A stretch of DNA of 64,000 nt, taken from contig NZ_OW235315.1 of the NCBI RefSeq assembly GCF_934924865.1, positions 3,162,001 to 3,226,000 of the forward strand, in the 5' to 3' direction. Shown piece after piece: positions 45,844 to 53,267 of this stretch. The notes below the pieces were generated by a model. The model was not told the origin of the DNA, ran no database searches, and was given only the letters and a program-made list of their open reading frames with translations. This DNA is from Tepidibacter aestuarii. Its GTDB lineage: Bacteria > Bacillota > Clostridia > Peptostreptococcales > Peptostreptococcaceae. Numbering within the stretch: the first letter of the stretch is position 1; each line of letters begins with the position of its first letter. The translations under genes were made by a program, and so were the position numbers.

Positions 45844-45951
45844 CTAAGCAACAGCCAATGATTTAAACGATTTATAAAGCAACCCAACTATACATATAGA
45901 TATTAAAAGTTCTGGTAGTAAGTACGATGCATTATAAGTAATTGAATAAAT
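45844..45951 (-). pseudogene. thiT: 3' remnant of a thiamine transporter gene (thiT)
   Basis: Thirty-five codons plus stop encode IYSITYNASYLLPELLIS then ICIVGLLYKSFKSLAVA. This matches the C-terminal membrane segment of the ThiT/YuaJ thiamine-binding ECF component (family consensus WIYSLTYNATYMVPSFIIC by memory). The codon before it is a stop, and the TPP-riboswitch terminator lies 14 bp upstream, so about 150 residues and the start codon have been deleted. The stop codon is intact. Confidence 0.75.
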
Positions 45952-45960
45952 CTATACATA

Positions 45961-45990
45961 ATAAAAATGCTACGCGCATAGCGTAGCATT
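45961..45990 (-). terminator. terminator (expression platform) of the TPP riboswitch
   Basis: Minus strand AATGCTACGC-TATGC-GCGTAGCATT followed by TTTTATT, 13 bases after the riboswitch core. In a working system TPP binding would favour this stop. Confidence 0.85.
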
Positions 45991-46002
45991 GATTAACTAG
46001 TT

Positions 46003-46096
46003 CAATATGATTCCTACGCCGGCATTATCCAGATCAGATATTAGGGTCGAAACACTTATACAGTTTCCTCTTAGCCAGACTCCTCTAGCTCCCCTT
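46003..46096 (-). promoter_or_regulatory. TPP riboswitch (THI element)
   Basis: Minus strand reads GGGGAGCTAGAGGAG, GGCTAAGAGGAAACTG, then CGACCCTAATATCTGATC and TGGATAATGCCGGCGTAGG, which are the pyrimidine-sensor (CTGAGA-like, here CTAAGA) and pyrophosphate-sensor (ACCTGATCTGGATAATGCCAGCG-like) arms of the thiamine pyrophosphate aptamer. The closing GGGG/CTAC stem is plausible but has one or two changes. It now precedes only the thiT remnant, then repeats and, 650 bp on, the amidohydrolase gene. Confidence 0.93.
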
Positions 46097-46256
46097 CTAC
46101 TATTTTTAATTTTATACCCATTCTATATTTTTTAAAAACGTATGTCCATATGCTTACAAAATTTTCATATTATTTCGTATATACTATTGCGCACCAAACA
46201 AATGTTCGATATAATATTTTCAGAACATATGTTTGGTTAATTTAGGGGGGATACCA

Positions 46257-46793
46257 ATGAATGCATATGAAGAAATCAATGAATTAGTTAAAAAGTCTCA
46301 AAACGGTGATAAAGACTCGTTAGAAAAACTGCTTGATACATTAAAACCACTTCTCATATCCAAGTGTAAGCACTACTTCGGATATATAAATGAAGATTTA
46401 TATCAAAACGGAGTTATAAAATCAATAGAACTTATACAAAACTTTGACTTTAAAAAGAACACAAAATTCTTAGGATATATGAAATTTATGATAAGCTGCT
46501 TTTACTGGGATCAAAAAAAGGACGAACTTAATTCAAAAGAAGTGAGTGTAAACTTTGATGATAATCAAAGTAAAGATGTTTACATTGAAGACTTTTCAAA
46601 TATAGAGACTATAGAAGCATTATCTATTTTAAATGCTACAGAAATAAAGATTGTAGAAAAGAATTTGATACAAGGACATACTCTACTAGAAATATCAAAA
46701 GAAATGGGTATATCCTATAGCTGGGTCAAAAGAGTTAAATCACAATCAGTTAAAAAACTAGAAAAATACTACTCACTAAACTACTCCATATGA
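46257..46793 (+). CDS. sigma-70-like regulatory protein (small, regions 2 and 4)
   Basis: The ATG of MNAYEEINELVKKSQNGDKDSLEKLL follows GGGGGGAT by five bases; an eight-codon upstream extension lacks support. The 178-residue protein has a region-2-like part (about 10-95: YEDLYQNGVIKSIELIQNFD) and a region-4 HTH (about 120-170: LEISKEMGISYSWVKRVKSQSVKKLEKYY). Such small sigma-like proteins include UviA/TcdR-type toxin and bacteriocin sigma factors and conjugative-element regulators. No toxin or bacteriocin gene lies nearby except the small Cys peptide gene at 47049. Confidence 0.75.
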   Translation: MNAYEEINELVKKSQNGDKDSLEKLLDTLKPLLISKCKHYFGYINEDLYQNGVIKSIELIQNFDFKKNTKFLGYMKFMISCFYWDQKKDELNSKEVSVNFDDNQSKDVYIEDFSNIETIEALSILNATEIKIVEKNLIQGHTLLEISKEMGISYSWVKRVKSQSVKKLEKYYSLNYSI

Positions 46794-46911
46794 TAAGAAA
46801 TCTTTATTCTAAATATTTCAAATGAATACATTCTTTACTTTTATGTGGGCTATAAAAAATATATCGAATATATTTTTAGTTTTACTTATTATTATAAAGT
46901 GAAATTTAATT

Positions 46912-46935
46912 CAGATGGAGTTTTTACTCCATCTG
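46912..46935. terminator. perfect 10-bp hairpin between convergent genes
   Basis: CAGATGGAGT-TTTT-ACTCCATCTG with a weak T tract. It lies between the sigma-like gene and the oppositely oriented peptide gene. Confidence 0.65.
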
Positions 46936-47048
46936 GATTTATAGTTGCGTAAGTGCCCTGTGGGTAAGCCAATCCAGATGTTCTCGTAAAATAAAGAAAG
47001 CCTCTCTTAACAAGAAGCTTTTCCCTATTTACTCGTACTTGTTTGAAA

Positions 47049-47240
47049 TTACATTTCTTTTTGGCATTCTGTCAACTGTGCGCATTCTGATACACCTTTA
47101 TCCATTTTTTGAGCACATTCTGCTACATGTTGCCCTCCTTTTGTAGTAGCCATCTGCGATACATGACTTGCTGCAAATGTTAAACTAGAAGAAGAGAATA
47201 ACACCATTCCACCAATAGCTATAGATAATAATTTTTTCAT
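47049..47240 (-). CDS. small exported Cys-containing peptide
   Basis: A 63-residue protein with a strong signal peptide (MKKLLSIAIGGMVLFSSSSLTFAA; cleavage near 24). A 40-residue mature part, SHVSQMATTKGGQHVAECAQKMDKGVSECAQLTECQKEM, has three Cys spaced ECAQ..ECAQ..ECQK, a repeat of the motif ECAQ/ECQ. AGGAGGTG precedes the ATG. I do not recognise the family; a bacteriocin-like or metal-binding peptide is conceivable but untested. The gene next door on the other strand encodes a small sigma-like factor. Confidence 0.7.
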   Translation of the reverse strand: MKKLLSIAIGGMVLFSSSSLTFAASHVSQMATTKGGQHVAECAQKMDKGVSECAQLTECQKEM

Positions 47241-47666
47241 ATTTTCACCTCCTATAAGTAATTTATTTTTATAGTTTAACTATAAATTTTGTCTACCATA
47301 AAGTTCAAAATTTAAGGTTGTTATCTTAACGGCGAATGGAGTAAAACCAATAGTTCAAGAGCTATTACTCTCAAACTTTGATTTCTAATCGCCTTAATCC
47401 ATCTTCCGTAGATATTTCTACATTCTCAAATATATTATTAGCAATTTATGTGCCAAACTTTAATCTTTTACTTAAATATAATTCCAAAGCTTTGTAACAT
47501 TGAGGTTATAAGTAAAATTTTTATTAAATTTTTATAAGTACATTTTAATTACAATTTGGTATGTGTGATATGCTACACAAGATGTGTTTTTTAACTCAAT
47601 TAAAAATTGTATAATTTCCTTATAAATAAAAAAGTACTCCTCCTTTTTACCTAAAGAAGTGCCTGA
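47241..47666. other. intergenic spacer with a possible decayed coding trace
   Basis: No intact gene. On the minus strand 47371-47470 could encode IANNIFENVEISTEDGLRRLEIKV after a stop, which reads like a protein C-terminus, but I cannot name it. The rest is AT-rich. Confidence 0.35.
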
Positions 47667-48005
47667 GTGACTCATCTTTTAGCAAAATTATTAACCAACT
47701 CGCTCCCCAACATCCGCCAGAAGCACTACTACATTCTTTCATTACGCTTTGTGATTTCAGCAGCATACAATGCGGCACCACAAGATATTCCTACCAATAG
47801 CCCTTCAGTCTTAGCAACTTCCTTTGAGGTTTCAAATGCCTGCTCGTTAGTAACCTTAAATACTTCACCAGTAACCTACACGTGAAGGTTCTTAGGTATG
47901 AAACCGGCTCTGATCCCTTAAATCTTATGAGGTCCAGGACTTCATCCTGATATGACCTCAGAATCCGGTTCTGGTGCAAAAAAATATAATGTAATGTCAT
48001 AGTAA
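47667..48005 (-). pseudogene. cysK: cysteine synthase (cysK) 3' remnant
   Basis: Reading the minus strand gives [46 protein letters not shown] and [20 protein letters not shown]. After a frame break near RNERM comes [14 protein letters not shown]. These are consecutive pieces of the O-acetylserine sulfhydrylase C-terminal third (family SGxxPGPHKIQGIGAGF and [12 protein letters not shown]). The frame has stops at SG*SP, KI*GI and HV*VT, then the frameshift. The 5' two-thirds are absent; the break lies next to an IS remnant. Clearly dead. Confidence 0.85.
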
Positions 48006-48041
48006 GAAAAACAAGGTCAGGAGTTGGTATCATGGGACCAA

Positions 48042-48295
48042 ATTCTTTCAAATGAAAACACTATCAATCAGAAATAATTTTATTATGAGTTCGATGGTAT
48101 CTAAAATATCCTTTGAGCTATATAAATTTGGAAGAAATGATGCAAGAAAGAGAATTACATATAAATCATACAACAATAATGAGAAGGGTTCATCAATATG
48201 GATCAGAAATAGAAAAGAAAATACGAAAACATCTGAAGACAACTAATGATTCTTGGCGAGTCGATGAGACATATATTAAGATTAAAAGAAATTGA
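48042..48295 (+). pseudogene. IS6-family (IS240-like) transposase remnant
   Basis: In one frame the plus strand reads FK*KHYQSEIILL*VRWYLKYP, LSYINLEEMMQERELHI, NHTTIMRRVHQYGSEI and EKKIRKHLKTTNDSWRVDE, then TYIKIKRN and a stop. This matches the IS6 transposase N-terminus (FKWKHFQPDIILL, VRWYLRYPLSYRDLEEMM, DHTTI, WRVDETYIK), with TGA in place of Trp and a second stop. Only the HTH and first DDE Asp are left; the catalytic core is missing. It abuts the cysK remnant, so this insertion or its later deletion probably removed the rest of cysK. Confidence 0.8.
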
Positions 48296-48404
48296 AGCTT
48301 TTCATTTGATATTTTTTTAACCACAACCAAAATTTGGCATGGTTTGTGCTGTATATATTTGTGCTGTATATAAATGATATAAAAATTGAATTGGGGGTTT
48401 TAAA

Positions 48405-49703
48405 ATGAAAAAAATGCTTATAGCTCTGTTAAAAGCAGAAGTAAAGCCAGCTTTAGGATGTACAGAGCCAGTTGCAGTAGCACTAGCTTGTGCCAAAGCT
48501 AAGGAACTATTAGGAGAAGAAATAGTTAAATGTAATATATTTGTAAGCCCTGATGTATATAAAAATGGTATGTGCGTTGGAATACCTGGAACAACAAGAT
48601 TAGGTCTTAAAATAGCAGCTGCTATGGGGCTTAATGGAGGAGATTCTGAACTTGGTCTTAGAGTATTAGAAAAATTAGGAGAAAAAGAAGTTGAAATATC
48701 AGAAAAATTCATGGATCAAAATATGGTTAAAATATCTCCTATAGAAACTAAGGAAAATATTTACATAGAAGTTAATCTAAAAGGAAAAGAAAATACATCA
48801 CAGACTATAATAATGACTAAACATGATAAATTTGTTCATCTTCAAAAAAATGATTGTATACTATTAAATAGAGAAATAAGCTTAGATGTAGAATATGCAC
48901 GCATTGATAGTCCAATAGCTAAGCTTACAATCAAAGAATTAATTCAAGAAATAGAAAAAATGAATGAATCAGATTTAGACTTCTTATTAGAAGGTATAGA
49001 TATGAACATAGATATGGCAAACGTTGCTATGGATGATAAGGTAGGTATTGGTGTAGGATATGGAATTAAAAGAGCTATAGAAGACAAAATTCTTTCAGAT
49101 GACCTTATGAACAAGGCAATGATGTTAACAGCGGCAGCTTCTGATGCTAGAATGATGGGAGTTAATAAGCCTGTTATGAGTTCTAATGGAAGTGGAAATC
49201 ATGGACTTACAGCTATACTTCCAATAGCTGCTTATAATAAAATATATCCTCAAACAAAAGAAAAATTATCAAAAGCATTAGCTATAAGTCATTTGGTTAC
49301 AGCTTATATAAAGAATTATACAGGAAGATTATCTGCGGTTTGTGGATGTGGAGTAGCAGCATCGACAGGTTCAGCAGCAGCTATAACTTGGCTTATGGAT
49401 GGAACTTATGATCAAATAGATGGAGCAATTGACAATATGATTGCAAACTTAACTGGTATGATATGTGATGGTGCAAAGGCTGGATGTGCTCTGAAGCTTG
49501 CGTCAGCTGCATCTGCGGCTGTTCAAAGTGCTGTAATAGCAAAATACAACTGTGTAGTACCAGCACTTAGCGGAATCGTAGGAAATAAAGTTGAAGAAAG
49601 TATAAGAAATTTAGGAAAAGTTAGTTCGCAGGGGATGGCAATAACAAATGAGATTATAATAAAAGTTATGGACGATATGAATAACAACTCCTCTAGGAGG
49701 TGA
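48405..49703 (+). CDS. cyuA: L-cysteine desulfidase (CyuA, formerly UPF0597)
   Basis: Breaks cysteine to pyruvate, ammonia and sulfide. The 432-residue protein has the CdsB/UPF0597 pattern: VKPALGCTEPVAVALA (12-27; Cys 19), VCGCGVAASTGSAAAI near 308-323, and MICDGAKAGCALKLASAA near 347-364, the Cys cluster expected to hold a [4Fe-4S]. The serine-dehydratase alpha-like fold is shared. GGGGG precedes the ATG by 8 bases. It is not in an operon; the dead cysK copy lies just upstream in the opposite direction. Confidence 0.92.
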   Translation: MKKMLIALLKAEVKPALGCTEPVAVALACAKAKELLGEEIVKCNIFVSPDVYKNGMCVGIPGTTRLGLKIAAAMGLNGGDSELGLRVLEKLGEKEVEISEKFMDQNMVKISPIETKENIYIEVNLKGKENTSQTIIMTKHDKFVHLQKNDCILLNREISLDVEYARIDSPIAKLTIKELIQEIEKMNESDLDFLLEGIDMNIDMANVAMDDKVGIGVGYGIKRAIEDKILSDDLMNKAMMLTAAASDARMMGVNKPVMSSNGSGNHGLTAILPIAAYNKIYPQTKEKLSKALAISHLVTAYIKNYTGRLSAVCGCGVAASTGSAAAITWLMDGTYDQIDGAIDNMIANLTGMICDGAKAGCALKLASAASAAVQSAVIAKYNCVVPALSGIVGNKVEESIRNLGKVSSQGMAITNEIIIKVMDDMNNNSSRR

Positions 49704-49712
49704 TTTTAGTGC

Positions 49713-49743
49713 AAAAAAAGTTCCTGATATCAGGAACTTTTTT
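49713..49743. terminator. bidirectional terminator after cyuA
   Basis: AAAAAAAGTTCCTGAT paired with ATCAGGAACTTTTTT. Confidence 0.9.
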
Positions 49744-49879
49744 AACTTCGCATAATGTACGTTATTACTAGTTTTTATCTTTACAATCAAGGTAAATTGC
49801 ACTATATAATTCAATGGTCTTAGTTATTAATCTTAACTTTTTTATACAGATTTAAGAGAATTATAATGTCCTTAAAAAT

Positions 49880-49912
49880 AAAAAAAAACAGACAGCTATT
49901 CTAACTATCTGG
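49880..49912 (-). terminator. intrinsic terminator after the 49914 small gene
   Basis: Minus strand CAGATAGTT-AGAAT-AGCTGTCTG followed by eight T, only 2 bases past the stop codon. Confidence 0.88.
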
Positions 49913-49913
49913 G

Positions 49914-50105
49914 CTAAATATCATAAAGAATATTATATATAGCATGTCTAGGTAAATTATGAGTTATATCTCCCACCGTAAATGATATAATCGGAGAACC
50001 TTCTGATTCAAACCACTGTAGAATTTGTTGTATCTGTAGCTGTGTCAGTTCATCTTTTGGTACTATTAAAGAATTTCCATCAATAAAATTTATCTTTATT
50101 GACAT
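49914..50105 (-). CDS. small conserved-looking protein of unknown function
   Basis: Start ATG of MSIKINFIDGNSLIVPKDELTQLQIQQILQWFES with AAAGGAAG upstream (seven upstream codons are unsupported). The 63-residue protein is beta-alpha-beta-like and has no signal or membrane segment. I do not recognise it. It is a single gene with its own terminator, so it is expressed as a unit. Confidence 0.65.
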   Translation of the reverse strand: MSIKINFIDGNSLIVPKDELTQLQIQQILQWFESEGSPIISFTVGDITHNLPRHAIYNILYDI

Positions 50106-50398
50106 AGATATACTTCCTTTCTGCATAGTATTTCGATTTAATATATATTATTTAAACACATACTAAATTGTTCCCACAATGAATCGTATTAATTCTTACC
50201 TTTTATATTTTACCATAATAACTTTTTTTTCCAATATATATTGTTTAATTTTTATTTAAAATTTGTATACCATTAACGAAATAGCAAAAACTAATATGAT
50301 GTCTATAATCAGATAAATACATAAAGAATAAGTTTATATATCTTGATATTATTTTACTTATATTTATAATAATTTTTAATCAGAAAGAAGGATATTAT
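50106..50398. other. intergenic region, no gene seen
   Basis: AT-rich spacer carrying the divergent promoters of the 63-residue small protein (minus) and the CorA-like gene (plus). AGAAAGAAGG lies before the corA ATG. No small gene seen. Confidence 0.4.
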
Positions 50399-51343
50399 AT
50401 GCATATTTACAATATAACAAAAAATATAGTTTATGATAATTTACAAAACATCGACTTGCATAGTAAAGACTTCAAATATTTTGTTATTTGTACATCTGAT
50501 GAAATAATAAGCTTTCAAAATATCTTCAATTTCGATGATGAAACGATTCAAGAATGCCTCAATATTGATGAAAATATAAGATTTGAGATTTTTGATAATT
50601 ATGATTTTATCAGTTTAAATTATTTTGATGTAGTAAATGAAACAATAGAATTAGAAGAAGTTAATTTATATATAGGACATAATTATATTATTTTAGTGGG
50701 ACTAAATAAAACTAAAATAATAAATGAAATAGAAAATTATATAAATAATAGAATCCAAACAATAAAAAATACTGAAGATATACTAAATAAAATATATTTT
50801 TGGATATTTGATTATATCCTAAAAAAACTGTTTTACTCTTTACAAGAACTTGAAGATATTATCCAAGAATTAGAACATGAAATTATAATCAATACGCACA
50901 AAGATCACTTTTTGCAAATTAATAAAATAAGAGAGCAGCTAAATAAAACACTTAAACATATCCGCCCTCTTCTTTATATTGGAGATCAATTTTTAGTTAA
51001 TGAAAATAAATTTATTTCAAAAAATAATTTAAGATTTTTTAAAAGTATAGACACACGTATAAATAAGCTACTAGATTTTACATGTTATTTAAAAGATATA
51101 GCTGACAAACTAATTTATTTATATGATTCCAGTATATCTACAAAAACTAATGATATCGCTACAAAATTAACTATTATAGCTGTGTTTTTTGCCCCACTTA
51201 CAGTAATAACAGGACTATATGGTATGAATTTCAGATATATGCCTGAGCTCAATTGGGTTTATGGATATCCTGTGATATTAATTTCTATGTTTTTAATAAT
51301 CATAGTCCTTTATATTATATTTAAAAGAAAAAAGTGGATTTAA
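50399..51343 (+). CDS. CorA-family divalent cation transporter
   Basis: A 314-residue protein with a large N-terminal cytosolic domain and two C-terminal membrane helices. The GMN motif (275-277, in GLYGMNFRYMPEL) at the end of TM1 is the CorA hallmark; the loop is EL. It probably moves Mg2+, Co2+ or Ni2+. A structured hairpin follows the gene. It is a single-gene unit ahead of the SorC operon. Confidence 0.9.
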   Translation: MHIYNITKNIVYDNLQNIDLHSKDFKYFVICTSDEIISFQNIFNFDDETIQECLNIDENIRFEIFDNYDFISLNYFDVVNETIELEEVNLYIGHNYIILVGLNKTKIINEIENYINNRIQTIKNTEDILNKIYFWIFDYILKKLFYSLQELEDIIQELEHEIIINTHKDHFLQINKIREQLNKTLKHIRPLLYIGDQFLVNENKFISKNNLRFFKSIDTRINKLLDFTCYLKDIADKLIYLYDSSISTKTNDIATKLTIIAVFFAPLTVITGLYGMNFRYMPELNWVYGYPVILISMFLIIIVLYIIFKRKKWI

Positions 51344-51376
51344 AATCACAACATATTTATTTAACTTCATTACTAT

Positions 51377-51430
51377 AAGTTCTCACCTTGTTACCAAGCT
51401 TCTTGGCAACGACTTGGGTTGGACTTTTAT
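51377..51430 (+). terminator. structured hairpin after corA
   Basis: TTGTTACCAAG-CTT-CTTGGCAACG inside AAGTTC...GGACTT, followed by a short T tract. Probably a terminator; the T tract is weak, so it may be a processing or attenuator structure. Confidence 0.6.
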
Positions 51431-51590
51431 CAACTAGCAAATAATAACTTAGTTAAGCACATACTAAACCATTCTTTCGATAACATTTTTTCCCAATATA
51501 TATTGTTTTATTTTCCCATAAATGTTATAATTCTGTTAAGGTGTTACAATTTATCACCTAGTGAGCATATGTAACGCAAGGAGGAATTTA

Positions 51591-52511
51591 ATGACAAACA
51601 ATAGCAATAGAGAACTAATAAAAGTCTCATACTATTATTATAAAAAAGGATTAACTCAAGCTGAAATAGCAAAAAAAATGCTTATCTCTAGACAAAAAGT
51701 GAATAGATTATTAAAGAAAGCTCTTAATGAAAATATAGTTCAAATTCAAATCGTAGATGTGAACAAATATAATTTTGATCTTGAATCAAAGCTAGAAGAA
51801 AAATTCAATCTATCTCAAAGCGTTGTAGTTTCTTCTATAGATGAAAAAAGTATAACTAGAAGTCTAGGTATAGCTGGTGCTGAGTATTTAGAAAAAACAC
51901 TTGCAAAAGGAGATACTATAGGTGTTACACTTGGGAAAACATTATCTGAAGTTGCCAATAGACTATCCTTTAATACTAAATTACAAATATCTGCCGTTCA
52001 GCTAATAGGAGGACTCAATATAGAGTATTCAGCTTTAAAACCAGATGAAATAACTAGAACTATTGCAGAAAAATTAGGTGGCAACCCTTATTTATTATAT
52101 GCTCCTGCTATAGTAGAGAATAAAGAAACCAAAGATGCAATAGTTTCTGACGAAATCTTTAAAACTACTATTAAAAATATGGAAAAATGCAATATTATAA
52201 TGGCTGGTATAGGAGAATTAAATTCAGATAGTACTATATACTTTAACGAAGAATACACAAATCACCTTATATCTCGTGAATGCGTTGGAGATATTGGGTT
52301 TAGATGGTATAACAAATTTGGAGAACCTGTGGATCATGATTATACTGATAAGACTATAGGATATAACATACTTGAAAATAAGTCTGATGCTCTAGTTATA
52401 GGAGTAGCAGGTGGTAAGTACAAGTATGAATCTATATTAGCTGCATTAAAAGGCAACTACCTAGATGTTCTTATAACAGATGCAGATACAGCAGTACGAT
52501 TAATTGAATAG
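51591..52511 (+). CDS. SorC/DeoR-type sugar-sensing transcriptional regulator
   Basis: Start ATG of MTNNSNRELIKVSYYYYK with AAGGAGG 7 bases upstream (an upstream frame of ten codons runs through it). The 306-residue protein has an N-terminal HTH (about 15-45: LTQAEIAKKMLISRQKVNRLLKKAL) and a C-terminal SorC sugar-phosphate-binding domain (about 55-300, with GVTLGKTL and VIGVAGG phosphate-binding loops). It precedes and probably controls the methylthioribose/deoxyribose operon. The ligand is likely a phosphorylated pentose from that pathway. Confidence 0.92.
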   Translation: MTNNSNRELIKVSYYYYKKGLTQAEIAKKMLISRQKVNRLLKKALNENIVQIQIVDVNKYNFDLESKLEEKFNLSQSVVVSSIDEKSITRSLGIAGAEYLEKTLAKGDTIGVTLGKTLSEVANRLSFNTKLQISAVQLIGGLNIEYSALKPDEITRTIAEKLGGNPYLLYAPAIVENKETKDAIVSDEIFKTTIKNMEKCNIIMAGIGELNSDSTIYFNEEYTNHLISRECVGDIGFRWYNKFGEPVDHDYTDKTIGYNILENKSDALVIGVAGGKYKYESILAALKGNYLDVLITDADTAVRLIE

Positions 52512-52522
52512 TACAGCTTAAT

Positions 52523-52576
52523 AAAACGGACACTCAATTACTTTCACAACCACCTGTAATTAAGTGTCCGTTTTTT
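52523..52576 (+). terminator. strong hairpin between the SorC gene and the aldolase gene
   Basis: AAAACGGACACT(C)AATTA pairs with TAATTAAGTGTCCGTTTT over a 16-base loop, with a final T-run. It separates the regulator from the pathway genes and may act as terminator and/or attenuator; the first pathway gene has its own GGAGGG site just after. Confidence 0.8.
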
Positions 52577-52604
52577 GTATATATATATGAAAGGAGGGAT
52601 TTAT

Positions 52605-53267
52605 TTGATATTTCAAGACGAAAGAGAACAGATTATCGAATATGGGAAAAAATTAATTCAAAGCAACTTAACTAAAGGAACAGGAGGTAATATCAGTATA
52701 TTTATAAGAGATAAAAAATTAATGGCTATAACTCCAAGCGGAATTGACTATTTTAAATTAAAGCCAGAAGACATTATAATAATGGACCTTGATGGAAGTA
52801 TCGTTGATGGAACTCAAAAGCCATCTAGTGAATATTCCATGCACCAGATATTTTATAAAAACAGAGATGATATTAACTCAGTTGTTCATGTGCACTCTAC
52901 CTACTCCACTACTTTAGCTTGTATGAATTGGGATTTACCTGCTCTAAATTATCTAGTAGCTGTTTCAGGGGGAAACAATGTTAGATGCGCAAAGTATGCA
53001 ACCTTTGGAACTAAAGAGCTTGCAGAAAATGCATTTGAAGCTATGAAAGACAGATACGGTGTATTTTTAGCAAACCACGGTCTATTAACAGGTGCAAAGG
53101 ACTTGCCTAATGCTTTTAGTAAAGCAGAAGAAATTGAATTTTGTGCTGAATTATATTGCCGCTGTAAGTCTTTAGGTCAACCTAAGATACTTTCAGATGA
53201 AGAGATGAATAAAATGTTAGTTCTGTTTCAAAGCTATGGCCAAGTCAAAAATTCGTCTAGTCGCTAA
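52605..53267 (+). CDS. class II aldolase (FucA/AraD family; likely methylthioribulose- or deoxyribulose-1-phosphate aldolase)
   Basis: The start is the TTG of LIFQDEREQIIEYG, 8 bases after GGAGGG. The 220-residue protein has the FucA/AraD metal site: TGGNIS (26-31), SSEYSMH with catalytic Glu at 76, HVHSTYS with His 95/97, and the third ligand in LANHGLL near 157. Its place before NhaC, MtnA-like and MtnK-like genes argues for cleavage of a 1-phosphoketopentose (5-deoxy- or 5-methylthio-ribulose-1-P) to DHAP and an aldehyde. The last residues, KNSSSR, and the TAA stop come from the dispersed repeat F2b. Confidence 0.9.
   Translation: MIFQDEREQIIEYGKKLIQSNLTKGTGGNISIFIRDKKLMAITPSGIDYFKLKPEDIIIMDLDGSIVDGTQKPSSEYSMHQIFYKNRDDINSVVHVHSTYSTTLACMNWDLPALNYLVAVSGGNNVRCAKYATFGTKELAENAFEAMKDRYGVFLANHGLLTGAKDLPNAFSKAEEIEFCAELYCRCKSLGQPKILSDEEMNKMLVLFQSYGQVKNSSSR

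Noticed and set aside
47371..47470. Possible coding trace LRRLEIKV in the 47.4-kb gap
   Set aside because: Only about 24 residues after a stop; the family is unrecognised and AT-rich, so it is listed as spacer.
47791..48051. 86-residue minus-strand frame as a gene
   Set aside because: It is an out-of-frame shadow of the dead cysK; the real frame shows the family motifs with stops.
48340..48375. Direct repeat GTGCTGTATATA x2 upstream of cyuA as an operator
   Set aside because: Only two copies of a short AT-rich word; may be promoter slippage or chance, so not called.
51377..51430. Hairpin after corA as a nested-palindrome element copy
   Set aside because: It lacks the GTTA/GGT loop and the AAATACCGC mark; it is a separate simple hairpin.
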